A DNA stretch of 64,000 nt from Caloranaerobacter ferrireducens (GCF_001730685.1 NZ_MDJR01000002.1:244304-308303), one strand, 5' to 3'; counted from the first letter of the stretch, positions 42,872-51,105 are shown. A program made the numbers and translations. The notes: generated by a model from the letters alone, not told the origin.

Positions 42872-43813
42872 ATGAAGAGGAAAAAACTCGTTGTAGCTAA
42901 TACTGAGAATGATACGTTGACCTTGGTAGATTTAGAAAATAAATATGAAGTAGAAAATATATTTCTCAATAATAATAATATTGGTAGATGTAAAAAACGA
43001 GTTAATATTTCAAGTATAAACAGACCATGTATAGGACCTCATCATATTATTAGAGGTAGTAATGACTCAATAATATATACAGCTAATTCATATGATAATA
43101 GTGTTTTTAAGATAGATATAAACAAGAAAGCAGTTATAGATGCTGTTTATGTAGGAAGCTGTCCAAAACATTTAGAGTTGTTAGATGGATGTATTTTTGT
43201 TACAAATACAGATTCAAATTCAGTTTCAGTAATAGATGAGAAGGAATTTATATTATTAGAGAATATACCTGTAGGCGAGAAACCTCATGATATTAAAATA
43301 AATAGCAGCAAAAATCGAATTTATGTAGCTAATAGCAGCGGTTATAGTTTGAGTGTAATCTACTTAGATAGTAATAAAATAGATAAAATTAGACTTAGGT
43401 TTAATCCTTTTCATATTGGAATAAATAAGAATAGAATATATATATTATGTACCCAGTCAAATGGAATGCAACAAAGTATAATACAAGTATTAGATATAAA
43501 AGATAATATATTACTTACAGAATTAGAAGTAGAAGGGGTAATTTTAGATATGGTTGTTATAGAGAATACAGACATATTATATACAACTAATGCTCTTGAC
43601 GGTTTTCTCTATAAAATTAATATTGAGAAGAAAAATATACTTGAAAAGTATTATTTAGGAGGAATGCCTAATTGCATACTCTACAATGGTGATAATTTAT
43701 TATTTATTTCAGATGCTTTAAAAAATTGTGTTATTGTATTTGACTATAAAAAAGGTAAAATAATAAAAAATATATCAGTGGGTTTGGAGCCTAATGGATT
43801 AATCTTAATATGA
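42872..43813 (+). CDS. YVTN/YncE-type beta-propeller repeat protein
   Basis: 313 residues with several repeated blades of the YVTN class: LVVANTENDTLTLVDLEN, IYTANSYDNSVFKIDINKK, IFVTNTDSNSVSVIDEKEF, IYVANSSGYSLSVIYLDS and a last LLFISDALKNCVIVFDYKKG. About seven blades fit the length. No signal peptide or anchor, so it is either cytoplasmic or spore-associated (inference). ATG 42872 is used because GAGGTGAT (42857-42864) lies 7 bases upstream; GTG 42860 is inside it. The function is unknown; such proteins are often binding platforms. Confidence 0.8.
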   Translation: MKRKKLVVANTENDTLTLVDLENKYEVENIFLNNNNIGRCKKRVNISSINRPCIGPHHIIRGSNDSIIYTANSYDNSVFKIDINKKAVIDAVYVGSCPKHLELLDGCIFVTNTDSNSVSVIDEKEFILLENIPVGEKPHDIKINSSKNRIYVANSSGYSLSVIYLDSNKIDKIRLRFNPFHIGINKNRIYILCTQSNGMQQSIIQVLDIKDNILLTELEVEGVILDMVVIENTDILYTTNALDGFLYKINIEKKNILEKYYLGGMPNCILYNGDNLLFISDALKNCVIVFDYKKGKIIKNISVGLEPNGLILI

Positions 43814-43822
43814 TATAAAGAG

Positions 43823-43856
43823 AATAGACAGGAAAAAACCTGCCTATTTGTTTTTT
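43823..43856 (+). terminator. Terminator after the beta-propeller gene
   Basis: AATAGACAGG-AAAAAA-CCTGCCTATT followed by TGTTTTTT; repeat B4 begins at the end of the T-run. Confidence 0.8.
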
Positions 43857-43973
43857 ATAATCCATAGGGAATTATATTCCTTATTAAATTGCGTATAAAT
43901 TTGAATATAATTTCCGTTTATGGATTTCAAGAAAATTTTCCTTATAATATTTATTTAAATCGAAGATTTTGTT
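43857..43973 (+). repeat. Family B double-hairpin repeat, copy B4
   Basis: 117 bp, ATAATCCATAGGG to AAGATTTTGTT, joined without a gap to the T-run of the terminator at 43823-43856. On the minus strand its end supplies the last codons and the stop of the DUF4364 gene (VTKSSI). Confidence 0.8.
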
Positions 43974-44500
43974 ACTATTAATAAATCTAATATTTTTTTA
44001 TAGATTTCTTGAGGATTTTCTTTCCAATTATTACAAATGAGTTTTGCTTGTTTATTTGAAACTACATTCAGAGACATATTGAATAGAGTAATGTCTTTTT
44101 CTATGACTTTTAGATTAACAATATACTCTGAATCATTCTTTTTATAGTAATTACCAATAATTTGAGTTTTCTTAATCATTTCTTCTTTCTTTTTTTTGTA
44201 ATTATTATCAATTTCAAGCTTTATTTTTTCTGGTATTCTATCTATGAAGTAATTAAGAGTATTTTTACCTTGCTCTGTGATATGGTAGTATTCACTGCCA
44301 TCTTTTGTAGTTATTTCAATAAATTTTGAGGATACTAGCTCACTTAAAAATTGTTGTACCATAAAGTAATTGACCATATAATTGTTTTCGAGAACAAACT
44401 GTGTAATTTCAGAATTAGTCATTGGGAATTCTACAATATCTAATATGTATAGAAGCAAGAGTTTGTGTTGTGCTAATTCTTTAGTATTTTCGACAAACAT
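43955..44500 (-). CDS. DUF4364 winged-helix protein
   Basis: 181 residues. The N-terminal two thirds have a winged-helix look (KLLLLYILDIVEFPMTNSEITQF, QQFLSELVSSKFIEI, YYHITEQGKNTLNYF), followed by a lysine/glutamate-rich helix and a beta-rich end; this matches DUF4364 proteins of clostridia, whose DNA target is not known to me. ATG 44500 with AGAGGTGG upstream. The last residues VTKSSI come from repeat B4, so the natural C-terminus may have been altered by the repeat. Probably a regulator. Confidence 0.8.
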   Translation of the reverse strand: MFVENTKELAQHKLLLLYILDIVEFPMTNSEITQFVLENNYMVNYFMVQQFLSELVSSKFIEITTKDGSEYYHITEQGKNTLNYFIDRIPEKIKLEIDNNYKKKKEEMIKKTQIIGNYYKKNDSEYIVNLKVIEKDITLFNMSLNVVSNKQAKLICNNWKENPQEIYKKILDLLIVTKSSI

Positions 44501-44597
44501 AATGCCACCTCTTTTTTTCTAGATATGTGATTATAAATTTGATTATATTGATTTCACACATCTTAAAATAAATCATATTAAAATTATAACATATAAA

Positions 44598-44633
44598 AAG
44601 GAGAAGTGGCAAAGATGCCACTTCTCCTTTTTA
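44598..44633 (-). terminator. Terminator of the SASP gene
   Basis: AAAAGGAGAAGTGGCA-AAGA-TGCCACTTCTCCTTTT, a 16-bp stem right after the minus-strand SASP gene. Confidence 0.85.
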
Positions 44634-44637
44634 TGAT

Positions 44638-44841
44638 TTATCTTCCAGACATTTGTCTTTCAGCTTGCTCAATTAGCCTTTTAACCATATATCCACCAAC
44701 ATAACCATTTTGTCTAGAAGTTAAGTTTCCTTTATCTATACTATTATAATTAGATAAACCTAATTCATTAGCTATCTCTATTTTCATTTGCTCAAGGGCT
44801 TGCTTAGCTTCTGGAACAACAACTCTATTTCCTCTAGCCAA
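44638..44841 (-). CDS. Alpha/beta-type small acid-soluble spore protein
   Basis: 67 residues: VVPEAKQALEQMKIEIANELGL, the GPR protease cleavage region, and LTSRQNGYVGGYMVKRLIEQAE, both SASP signatures. Coats and protects spore DNA, then is degraded at germination. GGAGGG upstream of ATG 44841. Shows that the host is a spore former; a SigG-type promoter would be expected but I did not identify one with confidence. No neighbours in the same transcript. Confidence 0.97.
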   Translation of the reverse strand: MARGNRVVVPEAKQALEQMKIEIANELGLSNYNSIDKGNLTSRQNGYVGGYMVKRLIEQAERQMSGR

Positions 44842-45119
44842 TTTTTTTCCCTCCCAAATAGATTTATTACCAACATCATATTTGATGTTGTATTATTAAT
44901 ATAACCTTTTTTTTATTTTTATATCCATGAAAATATTAAAAATTGGTATATTTTATACTATTTATTCATATAATTAATATTTTAGGAAAAAATTGATTTA
45001 ATACTTGATAGTCAATAGTCAATAGACTAATAAGTAATGATTATTTACTAATGAATAATAATTATTGACTAATAGCTGTGTTATAATAAATTTAGCATTG
45101 TAAAAGAAAGGAGAATCAT

Positions 45120-45815
45120 ATGAATTTAACTTTTAGAGAAAAGATAATAGAAAAAGCGATTAGTATGGGTGCTTCTAAAGTTGGATTTGCTAAATTAGAA
45201 AACTTCTTACCTGATAATTTTTCTCACTTAAAATCAGGTATTTCTATTGTTGTTAGATTATCTGATCAGATAATGAATGATGTAGTAGATAAACCAACTC
45301 ATACTTATTTCCATCATTATAGAACAGTAAATTTTTTAATAGACCAAATTACTTTAGCTATAACAAATATGATTCAAAATGAAGGATATCTTGCTATGGC
45401 AATACCAGCTTCTCAAACTGTTAAAACAGAAACAGATGCATATACAGGAATTTTTCAACATAAAACTGTTGCAACTTTGGCAGGTTTAGGATGGATAGGT
45501 AAAAATGCTTGTTTAGTTACAGAAGAGTTTGGATCAAGAATAAGATTAGGAACTGTGTTAACAAATATGATTTTTCCATATGATGAGCCGATAAAAAACT
45601 CAAAATGTGGGGATTGCAATATTTGTGTAACAAAGTGTCCTGCTTTGGCTTTGAAAGGGAATAATTGGCACCAAGGTGTTGATAGAGAGACTTTAGTTGA
45701 TGCGTTTGCATGTAGTACTTATATGAGTGAACAATATAAAGATATAGGTAGAGGTTCAGTATGTGGTTTATGTATTTCAAGTTGTCCAAGAGGAACAAAA
45801 GTTATTAGACCATGA
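45120..45815 (+). CDS. QueG-like 4Fe-4S protein (short epoxyqueuosine reductase relative)
   Basis: 231 residues. LAGLGWIGKNACLVTEEFGSRIRLGTVLTN matches the QueG core (shown in part), and two ferredoxin-like clusters follow: CGDCNICVTKCPALAL and a spread CGLCISSCPRG with an extra Cys in AFACSTYM. Genuine QueG enzymes carry an additional C-terminal HEAT-like domain, which is missing, so queuosine synthesis is not assured. Homologues of this short type are common in clostridia; corrinoid binding is possible because QueG uses cobalamin, but is not shown here. Ribosome site AAAGGAG, ATG 45120. Confidence 0.8.
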   Translation: MNLTFREKIIEKAISMGASKVGFAKLENFLPDNFSHLKSGISIVVRLSDQIMNDVVDKPTHTYFHHYRTVNFLIDQITLAITNMIQNEGYLAMAIPASQTVKTETDAYTGIFQHKTVATLAGLGWIGKNACLVTEEFGSRIRLGTVLTNMIFPYDEPIKNSKCGDCNICVTKCPALALKGNNWHQGVDRETLVDAFACSTYMSEQYKDIGRGSVCGLCISSCPRGTKVIRP

Positions 45816-45819
45816 TTTA

Positions 45820-45846
45820 GCGGCCTTTAATAGGCCGCATTTTTAA
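45820..45846. terminator. Terminator between the QueG-like gene and a convergent small gene
   Basis: GCGGCCT-TTAAT-AGGCCGC followed by TTTTT on the plus strand. Confidence 0.85.
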
Positions 45847-46031
45847 GTTAGTTTTCTTTTTATAGGAGTTTTTACGTCTTTTCTAGTACCATGCTTATGT
45901 TTGCTTTCAAGCTGAGCTTTTTGGGATTCTGCCTCTCTATAAAAATGTCTTTCATCATTTGTTATTGTTATAGCAGAGTATTCTGTCTGTTTTCCTTTAA
46001 TATTAGTAAAGGTACTTTTTCTTATAGACAA
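45843..46031 (-). CDS. Small basic protein, unknown
   Basis: 62 residues from TTG 46031, which has AAGGAG 9 bases upstream; the ATG at 46040 sits directly on the ribosome site and is rejected. Composition is basic and polar (SKHKHGTRKDVKTPIKRKLT at the end). Convergent with the QueG-like gene, overlapping its terminator by a few bases. I do not recognise the family, and it could be a spore or nucleic-acid-associated protein; this is only a guess from composition. Confidence 0.5.
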   Translation of the reverse strand: MSIRKSTFTNIKGKQTEYSAITITNDERHFYREAESQKAQLESKHKHGTRKDVKTPIKRKLT

Positions 46032-46225
46032 TAAACACATCTCCTTTTTATGATCTTTAAAAGATTTTGTAATTAATAGGAAAATTTCAACTATGAGCTA
46101 ATCGGATTATAGTTTCAATTTAATAGGATGTGTTATAATTAAATAAAATCTATATTTATATTTTAACCCTATGAAAAAACATAATACTTCAAATTTTTTC
46201 CGACAAATAATATTTATTTTAAAAG

Positions 46226-46337
46226 AACAAAATTTTCGATTCAAATAAATTAAGGAAGATTTTGCCTATATCCATTACGGAAATTATATTCAAAATTATC
46301 CACAGTTTAATAAGGAATATAATTTCCTATGGATTAT
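46226..46337 (-). repeat. Family B double-hairpin repeat, copy B5 (minus orientation)
   Basis: 112 bp, read on the minus strand as ATAATCCATAGG to TTTTGTT. Lies immediately upstream of the polysaccharide deacetylase gene; the plus-strand frame from 46262 runs through it and is not the true gene start. Confidence 0.8.
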
Positions 46338-46393
46338 TAAATAAGGTTTTAATACGTTGCAAAGAGGTATATAGAGATATTAGGGGGGATATT

Positions 46394-47506
46394 TTGAAAA
46401 AAGTAATAAATATAACAGTAGTAGTAGTAATTGTACTTTTACTTTTGACTGGATGCAATAAAATAGAAGAGGTAAACAGTAAGATTTCAGTTGTTGATGA
46501 AGTTTATAATAAAGTGGAAGAAACCAATAATATTATTAATAAAAAAGATAGTAAAGAAGATAGTAATCTAAAGAATCCTTTTGAAAAAATAGATTTATCG
46601 AAAAGACCAAATGAAGTAGGTCAAATAATGATATTAATGTATCATAACATTGGAAACAAGGAAAGTGAATGGGTTAGGACAGTCGAAAATTTCAAAAGAG
46701 ATTTAAGTGTATTATATGAAAAAGGATATAGACCTATAAGCCTCAAAGATTTTGTGAACAATAATATAAATGTTGAGGCTGGATATACACCTATAGTTAT
46801 TACTTTTGATGATGGTAATAAAAATAATTTTAATATAATTGTAAAGGATGGTAAGAAAATAATTGATCCTAATTGTGCAGTAGGTATTTTGGAAGAGTTT
46901 CATAACCAGCATCCTGATTTTCCTTTAGAGGCAACATTTTTTACATTTGGAAAAAATCCTTTTAGACAAAAAGAACTTGTAGAGTATAAGCTTAAGTACT
47001 TGATTGAAAAGGGATTAGATATAGGTAATCATACAATTGGACATAATAATTTTACTAATTTAGATTCTAGTAGTATACAAAGGGTAATAGGTCAAAATGT
47101 TGAGTTTTTAAGTAGTATTTTAAAAAATTATGAAGTAAATATGTTAGCCCTTCCATATGGAAGTAGACCTAAAAACAAAGAAAATGAAGTTTATTTAAAA
47201 AAAGGTGAGTATAATGGAATTAATTATAATAATATAGCTATATTAAATGTAGGTTGGAAGCCTTCTTATTCCCCAATAGACAAGAGATTTAATCCTTATT
47301 CAATACCAAGAGTTAGGGCAAGTGAGACTAATGTTGATAATGTAGGTCTCTATAACTGGTTAGAATACTTTGATAAATTTCCTCAAAAAAGGTTTATTAG
47401 TGATGGCAATCCAGATGTTGTAACTGTACCTAAAAAGTTTGAGGATATTGTAGATAAAGATAAATTAAATGGTAAGTTGCTTTATATTTATGAAGAGAAG
47501 GAGTAG
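46394..47506 (+). CDS. Polysaccharide deacetylase lipoprotein
   Basis: 370 residues from TTG 46394 (GGGGGG 5-10 bases upstream); this start gives a proper signal peptide with lipobox LLTGC (about 14-18). The longer frame starting at 46262 would begin inside repeat B5. NodB motifs: MILMYHN, VITFDDGN (metal Asp pair) and NHTIGHNNFTNL (His pair), with LPYGSRPKN later. Expected to remove acetyl groups from a wall or exopolysaccharide outside the membrane. Two other domains near the end are not recognised. A second deacetylase lies at 49044. Confidence 0.88.
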   Translation: MKKVINITVVVVIVLLLLTGCNKIEEVNSKISVVDEVYNKVEETNNIINKKDSKEDSNLKNPFEKIDLSKRPNEVGQIMILMYHNIGNKESEWVRTVENFKRDLSVLYEKGYRPISLKDFVNNNINVEAGYTPIVITFDDGNKNNFNIIVKDGKKIIDPNCAVGILEEFHNQHPDFPLEATFFTFGKNPFRQKELVEYKLKYLIEKGLDIGNHTIGHNNFTNLDSSSIQRVIGQNVEFLSSILKNYEVNMLALPYGSRPKNKENEVYLKKGEYNGINYNNIAILNVGWKPSYSPIDKRFNPYSIPRVRASETNVDNVGLYNWLEYFDKFPQKRFISDGNPDVVTVPKKFEDIVDKDKLNGKLLYIYEEKE

Positions 47507-47526
47507 AATTTATATCTTTTAAGATT

Positions 47527-47735
47527 ATTGATAAATTAAATTATTTATGAAAATAACGCTCATGCGAAAGAATTTAGAAAAAACTTAAGGCTCAAATTTT
47601 TAGAAAATCCTAACGCACCTAATCAAGACGTCCTGCCTTGTAGGATGTTGACTTAGCGTCCTGCTAAGCCTACGGATTTTCTCAAAAATTTTCACCTAGT
47701 TTTTTTAACTAAATTCTTTCAAGCATTTTGCTTTT
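47527..47735 (+). repeat. Family A palindromic element, copy A5 (right end truncated)
   Basis: Left arm and core are close to A3 and A4 (inner hairpins AAGAC-GTCCT-GCCTT, GACTTAGC-GTCCT-GCTAAGCC), but the right arm stops at GCATTTTGCTTTT and is directly followed by family B copy B6. So B6 appears to have inserted into, or recombined with, this element. Confidence 0.8.
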
Positions 47736-47930
47736 ATAATCCATAAGGAAATTATAATAAAATCTTATATTTTTATAAAAATAAATGTTGATTTCATTGA
47801 AACTTTGTATGGCATGCTTGCATACCAGAGTCGTTATAAACCTTATTAAATTGTGGGTAATTTAAAATGTAATTTCCGTAATGGATTTCAACAAAATCTT
47901 CCTTGATTTATTTAAATCGAAGATTTTGTT
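47736..47930 (+). repeat. Family B double-hairpin repeat, copy B6 with internal insert
   Basis: 195 bp instead of 112. ATAATCCATAAGGAAATTATA is followed by about 80 extra bases containing a GTATG-GCATGC-TTGCATACC hairpin, then the rest of the unit to AAGATTTTGTT at 47930. Confidence 0.7.
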
Positions 47931-47968
47931 CTTTTTATAGACATTTAAAAATAAGTTTTTCTATAGTT

Positions 47969-47992
47969 TGAAAGGAGTAAAATTTACTCCTT
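47969..47992. terminator. Hairpin at the end of the Na/Pi cotransporter gene
   Basis: AAAGGAGTAAA-A-TTTACTCCTTT, overlapping the minus-strand stop codon at 47984. Confidence 0.7.
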
Positions 47993-48937
47993 TATTAATT
48001 TTTTTGATATATTTACAAGGGTTGATGAAAAAGGTAAGAGTAGTAATGTAGTTAATACATTAAAAAGTGTATGAGCATTTGCAATTTGTCTGGATGGATT
48101 ATTTGGTGAAATTAGACTTACAAAATTATAAAGATAATTTATAAAATAGTAGAAGATAATAACTCCGCTTATGTTGAATATTATATGGACAAAAGCAGCT
48201 TGTTTGCCAGTGCGATTAGTTGCTAAGCTTCCTATTAGAGTATCTATACAGGTACCTATATTTTGGCCTAGTATAATAGGAATAGAAGTTCTGACTGAGA
48301 TAATATGAGATGATGCCATAATTTGAAGGATAGCAATTCCAGTACTGCTACTGTGAATAATTGCTGTTATAAGGAATCCTGAGAATATACCTAAAACATC
48401 ATTTGCACCAATATTTTCTATTAATAAAGAAAGTTTTTTTGTACTGTTTGTTGAAGCTATGCTGTTTGAAATAATATCTATACCTAGAAATATTAAAGAA
48501 ATACCTATTAATAGTTTAGGTATTATTTTAGTTGGTTCTCTTTTGAAAAATGGTGTAATAATAATTCCAGCTAATAAAAGATATACTGCGTAATTTTTAA
48601 TTTCTATTGCAATAATTTGTGCTGTTATAGTTGTACCAATATTTGCTCCCATAATAATAGGTACAGCATTATAAATGCTTATAAGATTACTGTGTACAAG
48701 ACTAATGACTAATAAAGTTGTAGCACTACTGCTTTGAAGTAACCCAGTTACTATTACTCCTAGCAATACCCCAATTATTTTGTTATTTGTCAATTTGTAT
48801 AGCTTAATCTTGAGCTTTTCTGAAACTATTTTTTCAAATGAAGTAGAAATTATTTTTATACCTAAAAGAAATAATAAGAGACCTCCAGAAATACTTAATA
48901 AAATCATCACATAATGCATTTCTTTAAATAACTTCAT
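47984..48937 (-). CDS. Na+/phosphate cotransporter family protein (NptA/PNaS type), no PhoU domain
   Basis: 317 residues with eight or so hydrophobic helices and the two inverted QSSS-type motifs of the family: GLLQSSSATT and IIHSSSTGIA, with GANIGTT and GQNIGTC beside them. Expected to carry phosphate with sodium across the membrane. Many bacterial relatives have a C-terminal PhoU domain; it is missing here, so only the transport core remains. ATG 48937 with TGGAGGG upstream. No neighbouring phosphate genes are visible. Confidence 0.88.
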   Translation of the reverse strand: MKLFKEMHYVMILLSISGGLLLFLLGIKIISTSFEKIVSEKLKIKLYKLTNNKIIGVLLGVIVTGLLQSSSATTLLVISLVHSNLISIYNAVPIIMGANIGTTITAQIIAIEIKNYAVYLLLAGIIITPFFKREPTKIIPKLLIGISLIFLGIDIISNSIASTNSTKKLSLLIENIGANDVLGIFSGFLITAIIHSSSTGIAILQIMASSHIISVRTSIPIILGQNIGTCIDTLIGSLATNRTGKQAAFVHIIFNISGVIIFYYFINYLYNFVSLISPNNPSRQIANAHTLFNVLTTLLLLPFSSTLVNISKKLIKE

Positions 48938-49043
48938 TTATTCCCTCCAATTAGATTACTAAAACGTTACTACAGTTAATATATATGTAGTATTAGATGG
49001 GTAAAGTATAAATTTTATTATTAAGATTTAGGGAGGGAATAGT

Positions 49044-49814
49044 TTGAAAATATTTTTGCTAGATAAAAATAAAGTAATAAAAATAATTCTTGTTATATTT
49101 TTAGTTACAAGTTCATTGGTTTATACAACTATTAATCAAGATGAAATTATTAGTGTATTTTCGGTAAAAAGAGAGCTACCTATTTATTCTGTTGATACTG
49201 ATGAAATGAAAATAGCAATAAGTTTTGACGCTGCATGGGGCGATCAGTACACAAAGCAAATTCTGGATATTTTAGATAAGTATAATGTAAAAACGACATT
49301 TTTTCTTGTTGGATTTTGGGTTGACAGATATCCTGATATGGTTAAGGAAATAGCTAGAAGAGGACATGAGATAGGCAACCATTCTACCAATCATCCTCAT
49401 ATGACTAAACTGAGTCAAACTCAGATTATTGATGAATTAAAGAAAACAGAGGATAAAATAAAGAAAATTACAGGTCAAAGAACTATTCTTTTTAGACCAC
49501 CATTTGGCGATTATAATGATAGACTTATCAGAACTTGTAGAGATAATGGGTATTATGTAATTCAATGGGATGTTGATTCTTTGGATTGGAAAGAGTTGGG
49601 AGTTGAACCAGTAGTAGATCGTGTTTTGAGAAATGTAAAGAAAGGTTCTATAGTATTGTTTCATAATAATGCTAAGTATGTTACTAAGTACCTACCGATC
49701 ATATTAGAAAAACTTCAAGCTAGAGGATACAAAATAGTGCCGATTTCAGAATTAATCTATAAAGAGGATTATTATATAGATAATACTGGAAGACAAATGA
49801 AAAGAAAAAATTAA
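49044..49814 (+). CDS. PdaB-like polysaccharide deacetylase
   Basis: 256 residues; one N-terminal hydrophobic helix (about 10-30) anchors or exports it. The NodB domain has AISFDAAWGDQ (second Asp of TFDDG replaced by Ala, as in PdaB-type proteins), GNHSTNHPHM with the His pair, and LFRPPFGDYND. PdaB-type proteins act in spore cortex or spore maintenance; sporulation use here is inference. TTG 49044 with GGGAGGG upstream. Terminator follows. Confidence 0.88.
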   Translation: MKIFLLDKNKVIKIILVIFLVTSSLVYTTINQDEIISVFSVKRELPIYSVDTDEMKIAISFDAAWGDQYTKQILDILDKYNVKTTFFLVGFWVDRYPDMVKEIARRGHEIGNHSTNHPHMTKLSQTQIIDELKKTEDKIKKITGQRTILFRPPFGDYNDRLIRTCRDNGYYVIQWDVDSLDWKELGVEPVVDRVLRNVKKGSIVLFHNNAKYVTKYLPIILEKLQARGYKIVPISELIYKEDYYIDNTGRQMKRKN

Positions 49815-49816
49815 TT

Positions 49817-49842
49817 TATGGTGGCATTACTGCCACCATATT
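49817..49842 (+). terminator. Terminator after the PdaB-like gene
   Basis: ATGGTGGCA-TTAC-TGCCACCAT hairpin directly after the stop codon. Confidence 0.8.
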
Positions 49843-49891
49843 GTTATTTTTGTAAAAATTTTTTTATGAGCATTATTTTTAAAACGTATTT

Positions 49892-50056
49892 TTATGATCT
49901 TCCTAAGTTAGAAAAGCGTTTTTCGAAATTCTCTTTAATTTTTTTTACTACATTTTTACCTGCTTTAGTGGTATCAATTCCCATTTCTTTTGCAATTTCT
50001 TCTTTGAAATTTTCGAAAGCTTTTCTTGCATTTTCAGAGATTTTATTGTTTTTCAT
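49892..50056 (-). CDS. Small SASP-like protein (54 residues)
   Basis: Short frame found on the minus strand: ATG 50056, 54 residues, ribosome site GAGGTGAT about 6 bases upstream. Sequence features ARKAFENFKEEIAKEMGI and GKNVVKKIKENFEKR recall the helical halves of alpha/beta SASPs (compare ALEQMKIEIANELGL and GGYMVKRLIEQAE in the SASP at 44638). The GPR site is not obvious, so this is a divergent relative or unrelated helical protein. A plus-strand frame over the same bases is rejected because it lacks a ribosome site. Confidence 0.6.
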   Translation of the reverse strand: MKNNKISENARKAFENFKEEIAKEMGIDTTKAGKNVVKKIKENFEKRFSNLGRS

Positions 50057-50199
50057 ATACATCACCTCAATATTATTTTATCCAAAGATTTTGTTCATTA
50101 TTAATACAAATACTGGAATATAGAAGCTGCTATACATAAAAAGACTAACTAAAGCAAAATATAGAATATATATTTAACTTTTTTAAAGGAGAGTAACTT

Positions 50200-51003
50200 A
50201 TGACAACTGATAAGATAAATATAAAAGATATAATAAGTGATTTGAAAGAAACTAAGGAAGGTAACTATAATTTCATTTATGAAAATGTGTTACTAATAGG
50301 AGTTACAGGAATGCAAAGTAAGACAACTATTAGTCTAATTGAACATATTTTAAAACACGCAGGGCTAAAAACAGGGGTAATTAGTTCAAATTGTATAAAG
50401 TTTTACGGTGAATCGATACATACTACTTTTAATGACCTAAAGGTTGAAATGCTTCAATATGTTTTGAACAAAATGATAAAAAAAGGAATTCAGACAGTTA
50501 TTATGGAAGTTTCTTCTCATACATTAGATTCTAATAAAATGCATGATTTGAAATTTGATATTGCAGTACATACAAGTATTGAAAATGAGTATTCAGGTTG
50601 TTATAGAAATAGTGGAGATTTTTTGAAAATACAGAAAGAACTATTTCATGAACTTGATAAAGATAAAATAGCTATAATTAATATTGATGATAATAATGCA
50701 TTGAAATTAATAGAAGGTAATAGTAAAGCTTTGATTGTTACATATGGTTTGAATAATAAAGCGAGTTTAACAGCTTCTAGCATTTCGATAAAGGATCATA
50801 TTAATCTTGTCGTTTGTCTGCAAAGAAGTCTCACTACAATTCAAGGAGTAGATATAGATACATTAGAATTTCCTATTACTTTAAAACTTTTAGGAGAACA
50901 TAATATTTATAGTGTTTTAGCATCAATAGCAGTAGCTTTATGTTTGAATATAAATGTTGAAATTATAAAAAAATCACTTATTTGGTTTAATGGTATAGAG
51001 TAA
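50200..51003 (+). CDS. Truncated Mur-ligase-like (MurE-type central domain) protein
   Basis: 267 residues matching the central ATP-binding domain of MurE: GVTGMQSKTTISLIEHILK (compare GTNGKTT), VIMEVSSHTLDSNKM (compare EVSSHAL), FDIAVHTSIENEYSGCYRNS and FPITLKLLGEHNIYSVLASIAVAL. The UDP-MurNAc-binding N-terminal domain and the C-terminal ligase domain are absent; it stops where the C-terminal domain would begin (WFNGIE). The P-loop has MQS in place of the usual short loop. A good ribosome site and intact frame suggest that it is expressed. Role unknown; ligase activity is unlikely. Confidence 0.7.
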   Translation: MTTDKINIKDIISDLKETKEGNYNFIYENVLLIGVTGMQSKTTISLIEHILKHAGLKTGVISSNCIKFYGESIHTTFNDLKVEMLQYVLNKMIKKGIQTVIMEVSSHTLDSNKMHDLKFDIAVHTSIENEYSGCYRNSGDFLKIQKELFHELDKDKIAIINIDDNNALKLIEGNSKALIVTYGLNNKASLTASSISIKDHINLVVCLQRSLTTIQGVDIDTLEFPITLKLLGEHNIYSVLASIAVALCLNINVEIIKKSLIWFNGIE

Positions 51004-51105
51004 GATTAGTTATTGGTCGATAGTTGTTAGTATATTGGTTATAGAATCTCAACTAATTTTAAATTTTACATTTTAATATAGTACCCATACATAAACAAAA
51101 GTCTG

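Noticed and set aside
45001..45075. Possible CRISPR-like short repeats (TAGTCAATAGTCAATAG)
   Set aside because: Units are short, irregular and without spacers of constant length; no cas genes are present. No CRISPR array was seen in the window.
46262..46393. N-terminal extension of the polysaccharide deacetylase
   Set aside because: These 44 codons are family B repeat sequence. TTG 46394 has a ribosome site and gives a proper lipoprotein signal.
49818..50123. 101-codon plus-strand frame after the PdaB-like gene
   Set aside because: No ribosome site and it starts inside the terminator; the minus-strand 54-residue frame has a good ribosome site and SASP-like content.
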